From Marinicauda algicola (GTDB lineage: Bacteria > Pseudomonadota > Alphaproteobacteria > Caulobacterales > Maricaulaceae), in NCBI RefSeq assembly GCF_017161425.1, contig NZ_CP071057.1, positions 1,488,001-1,552,000 of the forward strand: 64,000 nucleotides of DNA. The letters run 5' to 3'. The notes beneath the pieces are model-generated. The model saw only the letters and a program-made list of their open reading frames with translations. It searched no databases and was not told the origin of the DNA. The position numbers and the translations under genes are program-made. Shown here piece after piece: positions 33,995 to 42,894 of this stretch (position 1 is its first letter; each line of letters starts with the position of its first letter).

Positions 33995-34969
33995 TCACAG
34001 GCTTTGATAGTTGATGATGGCCGGTCCGAGAATGACGACGAACAGTACCGGAAGGAAGAACACGATCATCGGCACGGTCAGCTTGGCGGGAAGGGCGGCG
34101 GCCTTCTTCTCCGCGGCCGCCACACGCATGTCCCTGTTTTCCTTCGCCATGACGCGCAGCGCCTGGCCGAGCGGGGTGCCGTAGCGCTCCGCCTGGACGA
34201 GGGCCGTGGCGACCGACTTGACGCCGGGATGATTGGTCCGGTTGGCGAGGTTCTCATAGGCCTGCCGGCGGTCCTGCAGGTAGGCGAGCTCGGCGGTGGT
34301 GAGCGAGAACTCCTCGGCGAGCTCGATCGAGCTCGAGCTGACCTCGGCAGCGACCTTCTGGAAGGCGGCCTCGATCGACATGCCCGATTCCACGCAGATC
34401 AGCAAAAGGTCGAGCGCGTCGGGAAAGGCCTGCATGATCGAATCGCGCCGCTTGGTGGCGAGGTTCGTCAGATAGATGCCCGGCGCGTAATAGCCGAGCA
34501 CGGCAAGGCCCATGGCGATGGTCAGACGCTGCAGCGCGGCGAGGTCGAAATCGTTGATGACGAAGAGGTAGAAGGCCCCGGCCCCGAACAGGGCGATCGG
34601 CGCGACCAGGCGCGCGAAATAGAAGGCGAAGACCGGGCCCTGGCCGCGAAGCCCGGCCTGGACCAGCTTCTTCTTCAGGTTCGGGTCCTCGAGCAGCTTC
34701 TGGAGATTCAGCTCCTCCACGATCTTCTTGTAGAGGCTGCGCGTGTCCTTGCCGCGCAGCGAGCCCGACTGCTTGGCCTCCAGCGCCTCGCGGCTCTTGC
34801 GGCGCAGCTCCTCGCGCCGGTTGGCGACCTGTTTCAGGCGCTTGGAGGTCTGATCCTGGTTGATGACGGGCGCGGACAGGGTGAAGATCGTCGCGAAGAC
34901 CAGCAGCGCGGTGATGATCGCGAACAGGTTGGAGGGCGCGGTGACGAATTCGGCGATGTCGTTGATCAT
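33995..34969 (-). CDS. tadC: Tad pilus platform protein TadC (type II secretion F-like)
   Basis: A 324-residue inner-membrane protein of the GspF family. After an N-terminal membrane segment and a basic linker it shows the T2SSF pattern (ALDLLLICVESGMSIEAAFQ, AYLQDRRQAYENLANRTNHP, VATALVQAERYGTPLGQALR) and a C-terminal membrane helix LTVPMIVFFLPVLFVVILGP. With TadB it forms the assembly platform that drives Flp pilin polymerisation. GGAGGGG lies before the ATG; tadB ends 9 bases upstream. Confidence 0.95.
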   Translation of the reverse strand: MINDIAEFVTAPSNLFAIITALLVFATIFTLSAPVINQDQTSKRLKQVANRREELRRKSREALEAKQSGSLRGKDTRSLYKKIVEELNLQKLLEDPNLKKKLVQAGLRGQGPVFAFYFARLVAPIALFGAGAFYLFVINDFDLAALQRLTIAMGLAVLGYYAPGIYLTNLATKRRDSIMQAFPDALDLLLICVESGMSIEAAFQKVAAEVSSSSIELAEEFSLTTAELAYLQDRRQAYENLANRTNHPGVKSVATALVQAERYGTPLGQALRVMAKENRDMRVAAAEKKAAALPAKLTVPMIVFFLPVLFVVILGPAIINYQSL

Positions 34970-34978
34970 CGTCCCCTC

Positions 34979-35980
34979 CTAGTGCTTGAAGTTGATCATG
35001 CCGCGCATCATCAGGACGCCGAAGCCCATCCACACCAGGCTGCCCATCAGCATCATCTGACCGAGCGGGGTGGTGAACATCAGCCCCATGTATTCGGGCG
35101 CCATCACCGAGACGATGGCGCACACGAGCGGGGGCAGCGCGCCGATGATCATGGCCGAGGCCTTCGCCTCGGAGGACAGCGCGCCGATCTTCTCCTTCAG
35201 CATCTTGCGCCCGCGCAGCACGGTGGAGAGGTTCTGCAGCGCCTCGGCGAGATTGCCGCCCGACTTCGACTGGATCACCAGCACGATGGAGAAGAAGTTC
35301 AGCTCCGGGGCCGGCATGCGGCGGGTCATGCGGCGCATGCCCTCGTCGAGATCGACGCCCACCGCGATGCCCTCCACCAGCTTCTCGAACTCGCCCCGGA
35401 CCGGATCGGGCGTCTCGCGCGCGATGATCTTCAGGCACTCGTTGAGCGGCAGGCCGGACTTCACACCGCGCACGATGATGTCGAGCGCATCGGCGAAGTG
35501 GGCGGAGAACTGCTTCAGCCGGCGCGCCCGCAGGAATCCGATGATCCAGCGCGGCAGGCCGAGCCCGGCCGCGACCGAGAGGCCGAGCACCAGCAGGATG
35601 TGCTGCCCGGTCAGGAAGAGCGGAATGAAGGCCGCGGCGGCAAGGGCGCCGGAGAGAATCCAGAAGCCGCGTACCGTCCAGTCGAGGCCGGCCTGCTCGA
35701 GCCGGGCCTTGAGCGTGACGGTCTTCTTGCGGGCGAGCTTCTGGCGCTCCTCGATCTCCTTCAGGCTTTCCTGGACCTGCTTGCGCTTCTGGGCGCTGGC
35801 ATCGAGCGCGCTCATCTGGCGCCTGGTGCGCTTGACGGGCGTGCCCACCGTGGCGGCCACGCGGCGCGTCTGGGTCTTGGAGGGCCCGCCCGAGGTGACG
35901 GCGAGGCCGACCCCGGCGACCGCGATGAAGGCGCAGACCGCGGCGATGATGAAGGCGATATCCCCGCCCGGCATGATCAC
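34979..35980 (-). CDS. tadB: Tad pilus platform protein TadB
   Basis: A 333-residue GspF-family membrane protein: N-terminal helix, basic region with RRQMSALDASAQKRKQVQES, two membrane segments near 105-140, the T2SSF core (ALDIIVRGVKSGLPLNECLK, PAPELNFFSIVLVIQSKSGG) and a C-terminal membrane region. Partner of TadC. The start at 35980 is GTG inside a GTGA overlap with the cpaF stop; ATG 35974 is an alternative. This overlap indicates translational coupling to the ATPase. Confidence 0.95.
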   Translation of the reverse strand: MIMPGGDIAFIIAAVCAFIAVAGVGLAVTSGGPSKTQTRRVAATVGTPVKRTRRQMSALDASAQKRKQVQESLKEIEERQKLARKKTVTLKARLEQAGLDWTVRGFWILSGALAAAAFIPLFLTGQHILLVLGLSVAAGLGLPRWIIGFLRARRLKQFSAHFADALDIIVRGVKSGLPLNECLKIIARETPDPVRGEFEKLVEGIAVGVDLDEGMRRMTRRMPAPELNFFSIVLVIQSKSGGNLAEALQNLSTVLRGRKMLKEKIGALSSEAKASAMIIGALPPLVCAIVSVMAPEYMGLMFTTPLGQMMLMGSLVWMGFGVLMMRGMINFKH

Positions 35981-37509
35981 GCCTCCGAGGCGTCGAGCGC
36001 CTCGGCCAGGGCCCGGTCGAGGCCGTAATAGCGCGCGCGGTCCCAGAATTTCGGACGCGCGATGCCGGTCGAGACGTGGCGGCCCTGGATATTGCCGTGC
36101 TCGTCCTCGCCGGTGATCTCGTAGAGGAAGAGGTCCTGGGTGACGATGACATCGCCTTCCATGCCCAGCACCTCGGTGATGTGGGTGATCTTGCGCGTGC
36201 CGTCACGCATGCGCGCGGCCTGGATGACGACGTCGATCGAGCCGGAGACCATTTCCCGGATCGTCTTGGAGGGCAGGTTGTAGCCGCCCATCGTGATCAT
36301 CGACTCGATACGCGAGAGCGCCTCGCGCGGGGAGTTGGCGTGCAGCGTGCCCATCGAGCCGTCATGGCCGGTGTTCATGGCCTGCAGGAGGTCGAACGCC
36401 TCCGGGCCGCGCACCTCGCCGACGATGATGCGTTCGGGCCGCATGCGCAGGCAGTTTTTGACGAGGTCGCGCATGGTGACCTGGCCCTGGCCCTCCAGGT
36501 TGGGCGGGCGGGTCTCCAGGCGCACCACGTGGGGCTGCTGCAGCTGCAGTTCGGCCGCGTCCTCGCAGGTGATGATGCGCTCGTCCTCGGCGATGAAGCC
36601 GGTCATGCAGTTCAGCAGCGTCGTCTTGCCCGAGCCGGTACCGCCGGAGATCAGCACGTTGCAGCGCGAGGCGCCGATGATCTCCAGGACCCGCGCGCCC
36701 TCGGGCGTGATGGACCCGAAGCCCACCAGGTCCTTCATGCGCAGCTTGTCCTTCTTGAACTTCCGGATCGTCAGGGTCGGCCCGTCCAGCGAGAGCGGCG
36801 GGGCGATGACGTTGACCCGGCTGCCGTCGGCCAGGCGCGCGTCGCAGATCGGGCTGCTCTCGTCCACGCGCCGGCCCACCTGGGAGACGATGCGCTGGCA
36901 GATGTTCATCAGCTGCGCGTTGTCGCGGAACTTGATGTTGGTCTTCTTCACCCGGCCGGCGACCTCGATGAAGACGTCGCCCGCGCCGTTGACCATGATG
37001 TCGGCGATGTCGTCGCGCGCCAGCAGGGGTTCCAGCGGGCCGTAGCCGAGCACGTCGTTGCAGATGTCCTGCAGGAGCTGTTCCTGCTCGGCGATCGACA
37101 TCGCGACGTTCTTGATCGAGATGATCTCGGTGACGATGTCGCGGATCTCGTCGGCCGCGGTCTGGTTGTCCAGGCGGGAAAGCTGGGACAGGTCGATCGT
37201 GTCGATCAGCGCGTTGAAGATCGTCGTCTTGATCTCGTAGTACTCGCGCGAGCGTTCCGCCCCGACGGTCTCCACCGCCGGTTTCGGCTTCGGCTTGACC
37301 GGTTCGGGCGTCTTCTTCGGCGCCGTGGCCGTCGCCGCGGCGGGACCGGCGGACGGGGCCGGCGCGGGCTTCGGCGCGGGACGCGCTGCGGGCGAGGCCT
37401 GGGGGCGCGGCTTGGTCGCGACGTCGCCGGCCGGAGCGCGGCCCGCCGGCGCCGGGCCGGAAGCCTGGCCGAAACCTGTGCCGGAACCTGTTGGTCGCTT
37501 GCCGAACAT
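35977..37509 (-). CDS. cpaF: Tad/Cpa pilus ATPase CpaF (TadA)
   Basis: A 510-residue secretion ATPase. Residues 1-80 are a Pro/Ala/Lys-rich extension; the conserved part begins near 88. Walker A GGTGSGKTT is at 289-297, with the Asp box in RIITCEDAAELQLQQPHVV, Walker B in RPERIIVGEVRGPEAFDLL and the His box in NTGHDGSMGTLHANSP. It powers assembly and possibly retraction of the Flp pilus at the inner-membrane platform. Confidence 0.97.
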   Translation of the reverse strand: MFGKRPTGSGTGFGQASGPAPAGRAPAGDVATKPRPQASPAARPAPKPAPAPSAGPAAATATAPKKTPEPVKPKPKPAVETVGAERSREYYEIKTTIFNALIDTIDLSQLSRLDNQTAADEIRDIVTEIISIKNVAMSIAEQEQLLQDICNDVLGYGPLEPLLARDDIADIMVNGAGDVFIEVAGRVKKTNIKFRDNAQLMNICQRIVSQVGRRVDESSPICDARLADGSRVNVIAPPLSLDGPTLTIRKFKKDKLRMKDLVGFGSITPEGARVLEIIGASRCNVLISGGTGSGKTTLLNCMTGFIAEDERIITCEDAAELQLQQPHVVRLETRPPNLEGQGQVTMRDLVKNCLRMRPERIIVGEVRGPEAFDLLQAMNTGHDGSMGTLHANSPREALSRIESMITMGGYNLPSKTIREMVSGSIDVVIQAARMRDGTRKITHITEVLGMEGDVIVTQDLFLYEITGEDEHGNIQGRHVSTGIARPKFWDRARYYGLDRALAEALDASEA

Positions 37510-37526
37510 GAGTGTGACCGCCCGCC

Positions 37527-39095
37527 CTATTTCCTGCGCTTGAACAGACCGAACAGACCGCGCGATCTCGACGCTGCGGCATTGGAACGCCCGGTGACCA
37601 GCGAGGCGAGATGGACGAAGCCGTCGGCGGCGCGCGACTTGTGATCGACCTCGCCGATCATCTGGCCGTTATTGGCCGCCTTGCCGAACAGCTCCGGCTC
37701 GAAGGGCAGCACCAGGACCGGCGCGGTGCCGAGCGCGTCGGAGAAGTCCTTCAGCGGGATATCCGGACGCTTCGGGCAGCCGGCCATGTTGACCACGACC
37801 TTCGGCGGCTCGTCGTTCGGACGCTGCTGACGCACCAGGTCGAACAGGTTCTTCGCATTGCGCAGGCAGGCGAGATCGGGCGTGACGGTGAGCACGACCT
37901 GATCGGCGGCAAGCACGGTCTGTCGCACCCAGGGGTTCCAGCTGTGCGGCAGGTCGAGCACCACGAAGGGCGCCTGACGGCGCACCTTGTCGATCACGCT
38001 GTCATAGGCCTCGGGAGAGAACTCCCAGTCCCGCTCCAGCGTCGCCGGTGCGGAGAACAGCGACAGGCGCTCGGTGCAGCGCACGAGCAGCCGGTCGAGC
38101 AGGGCCTCGTCGAGCCGGTCGGGGTCCTGCAGCGCCTCGGAGATCGTCTGCGCCGGATCCTGGTTGAAATCGAGTCCGGCGGTTCCGTAGGACAGGTCGA
38201 GATCGACCAGCACCGCGTCGGTGCGCTGGTGCTCGCTCATGCACCAGGAGACATTGTGCGCGACGGTGGAGGAACCCACCCCGCCCTTCGCGCCGATGAA
38301 GGCGATCGTCTTGCCCGCGAACGGCGCCGCGGGATCGGCGAACAGGCCGGACACCGTCCTGATGAGATGCAGCGGCGTCATCGGCGGGACGAGATATTCG
38401 CTCACCCCGCGCCGCATCAGCTCGCGATAGAGCGCGATGTCGTTGGTCGCGCCGATGATGACGACGCGCGTCTCCGCGCTGCACACCGCGGCGAGGTCCT
38501 CGAGCTGTTCAAACAGGGCGCGGCCCTGCATGCCGGTCTCGACGATCAGCAGGTTGGGCGTGGACTCGTCGTGATAGCGCTCGATCGCCGCGGACAGCCC
38601 GCCGAGCTCGACCGTCACGTGCGCCTTGGCCAGGCGCCGGTCATTGCCGGCATTGTGCACCAGCGCGCCGGTCTCCGGGCGCTCGCAGAAGGCGTGGATG
38701 GTGATGCGCGGCACCGGCGCGACGAGTTCGTCGTCGTCGGCGCCGATCTCCCCCTGTACACCGCGCGGCGCGGCCGGAGCGGGCGCATGGCTCTCGCCCC
38801 GGACCGGCTCGGGCTCGTAGGCCTCCTCGCCGTCGCCGAAGGCATCGCCATCGCCGAAATCGTCGCCGTCGCCGAGATCTCCCTCGACGGCATTCGCCTC
38901 GGCCAGGCGGGCTCCGAACGGCCGGCGCGCATCCTCCTGCGCCGCACGGTTCATCCGGGGCGCATCATCCTCGTCGAGGATGCGCCTCTCGATGTCGGCG
39001 GCATCGCCGAGCGGGTCCGCGCCGAAATCGGCTCCGCTGTCCAGGAACTCGTCTTCCGGCGCGAAGGCGTCGTCGTCTCTGAAGGCATCGGCCAT
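37527..39095 (-). CDS. cpaE: Pilus localisation ATPase CpaE (TadZ)
   Basis: A 522-residue MinD/ParA-like protein that positions the Tad machine. Residues 1-125 are an unusual acidic extension including the repeated GDGDxFGDG stretch (74-90). Residues 130-250 resemble a receiver-like domain without an obvious phospho-Asp set, and the P-loop FIGAKGGVGSSTVAHNV has the deviant Walker A at 270-277. TAGLDFNQDPAQ and VLDLPHSWNPWVRQTVLAAD follow. In the Caulobacter model CpaE recruits CpaF and other parts to the pole. Confidence 0.94.
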   Translation of the reverse strand: MADAFRDDDAFAPEDEFLDSGADFGADPLGDAADIERRILDEDDAPRMNRAAQEDARRPFGARLAEANAVEGDLGDGDDFGDGDAFGDGEEAYEPEPVRGESHAPAPAAPRGVQGEIGADDDELVAPVPRITIHAFCERPETGALVHNAGNDRRLAKAHVTVELGGLSAAIERYHDESTPNLLIVETGMQGRALFEQLEDLAAVCSAETRVVIIGATNDIALYRELMRRGVSEYLVPPMTPLHLIRTVSGLFADPAAPFAGKTIAFIGAKGGVGSSTVAHNVSWCMSEHQRTDAVLVDLDLSYGTAGLDFNQDPAQTISEALQDPDRLDEALLDRLLVRCTERLSLFSAPATLERDWEFSPEAYDSVIDKVRRQAPFVVLDLPHSWNPWVRQTVLAADQVVLTVTPDLACLRNAKNLFDLVRQQRPNDEPPKVVVNMAGCPKRPDIPLKDFSDALGTAPVLVLPFEPELFGKAANNGQMIGEVDHKSRAADGFVHLASLVTGRSNAAASRSRGLFGLFKRRK

Positions 39096-39114
39096 TGTCG
39101 GTCTCTACCCTTTC

Positions 39115-39762
39115 CTATTCCACGACTTCGCTGACCGCACCGCTCTCCTCGGCGGAGCGGCGCGTGGCCGTCGGATCGCCACGGCGCCAGGCGTCGATGA
39201 CCGCCTGGCGGCGGCCGGCATCCGGATCGCCCAGGCCGCGCGGCGCCAGGAGGTCGCGCGGATCGGCCACCATGGCCGCGAGATTGTTCGCGGTGGCGCA
39301 GCCGAACTGGGGATAGCCCCTGCCGGGCGCCGCCTCGGTGAGATCGGGCCAGGCCTGCGGGCAGTCCGGCGCGACCGCGACATAGCGCTCGAAGGAGAAG
39401 ATCACCGGCGCGCTGGCGCGCCCTCGCGCGTCGTAGGCGCCGCCGCCGATCTGGCGCCAGTCGAGCCCGTGATCGTAGAGCCGGGTGCGCACCTCGGCGA
39501 TCGCGGCGATGGCGGCTTCGGAGTTTCCGGCCTGGTGCGGGAAGGAGATGACGAACGGACCGTGGCCCACCGCCTTGTATTCCTCGGCGAGCGCGGCGAC
39601 GAGATCGGTCTGCGCCCAGGTCAGCCCGTTGTCGCGCGGATCGACCGGCATCTCCACGCGCACCGTCTCGGCGACGGCCGTGGCCTGCGGCAGGGCGCGC
39701 GGCGCGGGCGTCTGGCATGCCGCCAGTGCGAGGGCGCCGAGGAGGATCGTGAAACGCATCAT
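39115..39762 (-). CDS. cpaD: CpaD family pilus assembly lipoprotein
   Basis: A 215-residue lipoprotein: MMRFTILLGALALAAC with lipobox LAAC, then the CpaD pattern (DPRDNGLTWAQTDLVAALAE, FVISFPHQAGNSEAAIAA, FGCATANNLAAMVADPRDLL). It is an outer-membrane accessory of the Tad secretin. GGAG about 9 bases upstream favours ATG 39762 over the GTG at 39771 that overlaps the cpaC stop. It is placed between the secretin and CpaE as in other Tad loci. Confidence 0.93.
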   Translation of the reverse strand: MMRFTILLGALALAACQTPAPRALPQATAVAETVRVEMPVDPRDNGLTWAQTDLVAALAEEYKAVGHGPFVISFPHQAGNSEAAIAAIAEVRTRLYDHGLDWRQIGGGAYDARGRASAPVIFSFERYVAVAPDCPQAWPDLTEAAPGRGYPQFGCATANNLAAMVADPRDLLAPRGLGDPDAGRRQAVIDAWRRGDPTATRRSAEESGAVSEVVE

Positions 39763-39767
39763 GGCAC

Positions 39768-41333
39768 TCACTCCACGCTGAAGCCGATGGGACCGAGCCA
39801 GCCGCGCCCTTCCACATCGGCGCCGGGCGCCGCGTAGACGCGGTTCAGACGGCCGAGGAAGATGTGCGACAGGGTCGAGGCGGCGGCGAAGCCCTCGCCG
39901 GGATTGCGCAGATTGTCCGGATCGGTCGGCTCGACGAGATAGGGCGTCACGACGATGACGAGTTCGGTCTCGTTGTTGGCGAAGTCGCGCGAGCGGAAGA
40001 GCTGGCCGAGGACCGGCAGGCTCTCGATGCCCGGCACGGAATCGAGCGCCTGGCGGGTGTCCTCCTTGATGAGGCCGGCGATGACCAGGCTGCCGCCCGA
40101 GGGCATCTCCACCGTGGTCTCGGCGCGGTTCACCGTCAGGGCCGGAATGGTCAGGCCCGCGACGGTGCCGACGACATTGCCCTCCTCGTCGACCACCTGG
40201 CTGGCGCCGAGCGAGATCGCGCCCTCGTTGGACAACTCGGAGACCTCGGTGGACAGGCGGAGCGAGATGCGCCCTTCCGACAGCACCACCGGGGTGAAGC
40301 CGAGCCCGACGCCGAAGGGCTTGAACTCGATCGTGATATTGCCGTCGCGGTCGCGTCCGACCGGGACCGGAAACTCGCCGCCGGCCAGGAAGGAGCCGGA
40401 CTCCCCGGAAATCGCCGTGATGGTGGGCTCGGCCAGCGTGCGCACCAGGCCGACGCGCTCCAGCGCGTTCAGCGTCACCTCGAGCGAACTCTGGATCACC
40501 CCGTCGACGAGGTTCTGCGTCCCCAGGCCCGCGGCCAGACCGCCGAGCGCCTGGCCGGCGATGCCGAACCCGTTCTCGGTGCCGAAACCGTAATTGGACT
40601 GGTAGCGTCCGGGCTGGAACACCTCGAAGACCGGATTGCCGAACTCGTCGTCCAGCGGATTTCCCAGATCGTCGCGCGCACGGGTACGGATCGGGGAGTC
40701 GAAATCGCCGAAATTGTGCTGGCCGCCGAGATTGACGCCGAGCTGGCGCACGATGGAGCGTTCCATCTCCACGATGCGAACCTTCAGCATCACCTGCTCG
40801 CGGCCCTCGATGTTGAGCAGGCTGACCACCTGTTCGGGATCGTCGGCCCAGCGCCGCGCGACCTGCAGCGCGGTGTCCGCGGCCGACGCCGAGGGCACGC
40901 TGCCGGACAGCACGATGTTGGAGTTCATCGATTCCACCGCGATCCGCCCGTCCGGCACGAAGCGCGAGAGCGCGTCCTCGAGCGCGGTGAGATCGCGCTC
41001 GACGCGCACGTCGAGATCGAGGATGAGCTGGCCGTCATGGCCGAAGAAGAAGATGTTGGTGCGTCCCACGGCCTGACCGAGCACGACCGCGCGGGTCGCG
41101 GTGCGCACGACCGCGTCGGCGACGCCCTCATTGGCGACCATGACGTCGCCGGCCTCGACGGGCAGGTGAATGACCGCCGCCTGGCCGAGCGGCAGGGAGA
41201 GGCTTTCCGACACCGGGCCGCCGCGCGGCTCGCGGATCGTCACCTGCATCGTGTTGGTCCGCTCCACCCCCTGCGCGAGCGCGGGGGCGGCCGAGACCAG
41301 AGCTGCGGCGAGGGCGAGAGCGATGCGCTTCAT
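39768..41333 (-). CDS. cpaC: Tad pilus secretin CpaC (RcpA)
   Basis: A 521-residue outer-membrane channel: signal peptide MKRIALALAAALVSAAPALA, an N-terminal pilus-assembly domain (QAAVIHLPVEAGDVMVANEG, GRTNIFFFGHDGQLILDLDV), a BON-like segment, and the secretin core with ETTVEMPSGGSLVIAGLIKE and the terminal VTPYLVEPTDP. The ATGA overlap with the cpaB stop fixes the start at 41333; the much longer in-frame opening upstream lies inside cpaB. It forms the exit pore for the pilus. Confidence 0.96.
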   Translation of the reverse strand: MKRIALALAAALVSAAPALAQGVERTNTMQVTIREPRGGPVSESLSLPLGQAAVIHLPVEAGDVMVANEGVADAVVRTATRAVVLGQAVGRTNIFFFGHDGQLILDLDVRVERDLTALEDALSRFVPDGRIAVESMNSNIVLSGSVPSASAADTALQVARRWADDPEQVVSLLNIEGREQVMLKVRIVEMERSIVRQLGVNLGGQHNFGDFDSPIRTRARDDLGNPLDDEFGNPVFEVFQPGRYQSNYGFGTENGFGIAGQALGGLAAGLGTQNLVDGVIQSSLEVTLNALERVGLVRTLAEPTITAISGESGSFLAGGEFPVPVGRDRDGNITIEFKPFGVGLGFTPVVLSEGRISLRLSTEVSELSNEGAISLGASQVVDEEGNVVGTVAGLTIPALTVNRAETTVEMPSGGSLVIAGLIKEDTRQALDSVPGIESLPVLGQLFRSRDFANNETELVIVVTPYLVEPTDPDNLRNPGEGFAAASTLSHIFLGRLNRVYAAPGADVEGRGWLGPIGFSVE

Positions 41334-42136
41334 TGCCCGCCTCCCAGCGCAACGCGGTGTTCCTGGCCATAGCGCACGACCCGCACGCTGCGCGGCGCGG
41401 CCTCGCCGACCGGCTCGGCCGGTGCGATCGCGCCCGATTGCGGGCCGCCTGCGGTGTCCGCCACGCTCCTCAGCGCCAATGCGATGTCGCCGGCGGCGAC
41501 GGCGAGCGCCACCTGCTCGGCCTGGCCCGGGGTGAGCTCGAGCGTCGCGGTCGACCCGACGACGGCGCCCTCCTCTTCCTCCGAATAGGTCTGGTCGATG
41601 GCGAGGACGCGCACGTTCTCCACCAGCATGCGCGAGGTCATCCGGTCCTCGACGTCCATGGTGACGATCACGTCGACCCGGTCGTTGGGCAGGATGAAGC
41701 CGCCCGCGCCGGCCTGGGCCGAGGTGGGCACGGCGACCGCGCGCATGCCGGGCGCGATCACGGCAGCCATGAAGCCGGCCTCGCCGGGCTGGACGAGCTT
41801 GCGCTCGCTGACCGGCTCGCCCTGCGCCATCGGCGATCGCACGACCGCGCCGGCGAAATCGGTGATCGCCTCGGGCCGGCCGGCCTCGGTGACATAGGCC
41901 GGCGAGAGCGCCTCTTCCGGCCAGGCCTGCCAGTAGAGGTCGGCGGGCTGGATGCGGTGACCGGCGGCGAACTCTCCCCGGGCTGCCAGGACGCGCACGC
42001 TCGGCGCGGCCTCGCGAACCTCGGCGACCGGCTCGGAGGGCGCCGCCGAGGGCTGCATCGCGCCGCGCACGAAAATTGCAGCGACGACCGCGGCGACGGC
42101 CGCGAGTGCCAGAATGAGAATGCGGGCGATGTTCAT
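41330..42136 (-). CDS. cpaB: Flp pilus assembly protein CpaB (RcpC)
   Basis: A 268-residue inner-membrane/periplasmic protein: N-terminal anchor MNIARILILALAAVAAVVAA, a Pro-rich linker, an SAF domain (VRVLAARGEFAAGHRIQPAD) and the RcpC/CpaB domain (GMRAVAVPTSAQAGAGGFIL, NDRVDVIVTMDVED). It is thought to link the secretin to the inner platform or bind pilus glycans. It is the first gene of the eight-gene minus-strand operon and has a CtrA-like site upstream. Confidence 0.95.
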   Translation of the reverse strand: MNIARILILALAAVAAVVAAIFVRGAMQPSAAPSEPVAEVREAAPSVRVLAARGEFAAGHRIQPADLYWQAWPEEALSPAYVTEAGRPEAITDFAGAVVRSPMAQGEPVSERKLVQPGEAGFMAAVIAPGMRAVAVPTSAQAGAGGFILPNDRVDVIVTMDVEDRMTSRMLVENVRVLAIDQTYSEEEEGAVVGSTATLELTPGQAEQVALAVAAGDIALALRSVADTAGGPQSGAIAPAEPVGEAAPRSVRVVRYGQEHRVALGGGQ

Positions 42137-42197
42137 GGACGCACAGCGTTCCTTCGGCGCGCAATGACACAGTCTGGCCAGTGTCGCCGGGAAAACC

Positions 42198-42212
42198 TCA
42201 AAGGCGCGTTAA
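42198..42212 (-). promoter_or_regulatory. Candidate CtrA-type site upstream of cpaB
   Basis: On the minus strand, TTAA-N7-TTGA, 62 bases before the cpaB start. Third instance in this window of the same one-mismatch CtrA pattern, each ahead of a motility or pilus gene. Confidence 0.45.
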
Positions 42213-42248
42213 TCTGACGGCCTTCGGGGTGTCTTGGTATGTCTTTGA

Positions 42249-42752
42249 TTAAACGGCGAGCATCCTGACGAGCGCGCTGCCCGGCAGAACGATCAGCGCG
42301 CCGGCCGCGATCGCCACGGCATAAGGCGCGGGCGCGCCCTCGGCGAGCGGCCCCTTCGCGACCCAGTCCGGGTCGAGCGGCAGAGCGGGAACCGCCTTCC
42401 TCAGCGCCATCAGCGCAAGCGCGAGGACGCCGCCCGCCAGCGCAAACCACAGCATGAAGCCGGCCGTGTCCGGCCAGCCGAACCACAGCGCGGCCGCCGC
42501 GATGAGCTTGGCGTCACCGCCCCCGATCCAGCCCGGCGCCCACAGCGCCATGCCGGCCGCCAGCACGACGACGAAGGTCGCGAGCGACAGGCCGACATGG
42601 GTCCAGCCCGGGGCGAGCGCGATCATGGCGAGCGGCCACAGCGCGAGGATGGAGAGCGGGATCCAGTTGGGGATGCGGTAGCCGGCGAGATCGGTCCAGG
42701 CCGAGATCAGCATCAGCACGGCGAAGGCCAGGATGGCAGTCTGCGCGATCAT
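42249..42752 (-). CDS. cpaA: Prepilin peptidase CpaA (TadV)
   Basis: A 167-residue A24 prepilin peptidase with about five to six membrane helices. The two catalytic aspartates are in LISAWTDLAGYRIPNW and WIGGGDAKLIAAAAL (the GxGD motif). It cuts the short leader of the Flp pilin and the TadE pseudopilins. It lacks the N-methyltransferase part of PilD, as usual for TadV. GGAG is 6 bases upstream; the pilin gene and its terminator lie 142 bases upstream. Confidence 0.94.
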   Translation of the reverse strand: MIAQTAILAFAVLMLISAWTDLAGYRIPNWIPLSILALWPLAMIALAPGWTHVGLSLATFVVVLAAGMALWAPGWIGGGDAKLIAAAALWFGWPDTAGFMLWFALAGGVLALALMALRKAVPALPLDPDWVAKGPLAEGAPAPYAVAIAAGALIVLPGSALVRMLAV

Positions 42753-42837
42753 GAAAGGCTCCGGCTGGCGGTCGGGAGACAGAGGAAATCACGCACAGGC
42801 TCAATAACGGGTAAATGCGCATCCCGTCGCCACAACG

Positions 42838-42867
42838 AAACGGGGCCGCTCGTTGGAGCGGCCCCGC
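42838..42867 (-). terminator. Rho-independent terminator after the flp pilin gene
   Basis: CGGGGCCGCTC (42841-42851) pairs with GAGCGGCCCCG (42856-42866) and is followed on the minus strand by TTTCGTT. It lies between the pilin gene and cpaA, so it would make pilin mRNA far more abundant than cpaA mRNA. Confidence 0.75.
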
Positions 42868-42894
42868 TTGAATTCCCGTGTCCTTGGCGGACGA

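Noticed and set aside
31927-36028. Long open frames on the plus strand across rmuC, tadC and tadB
   Set aside because: Opposite-strand genes are complete and recognised; the plus-strand translations are Arg/Leu/Gln/His-rich shadows.
40500-42170. CpaC as an 800-residue protein starting within cpaB
   Set aside because: The ATGA junction, signal peptide and cpaB coding frame all place the cpaC start at 41333.
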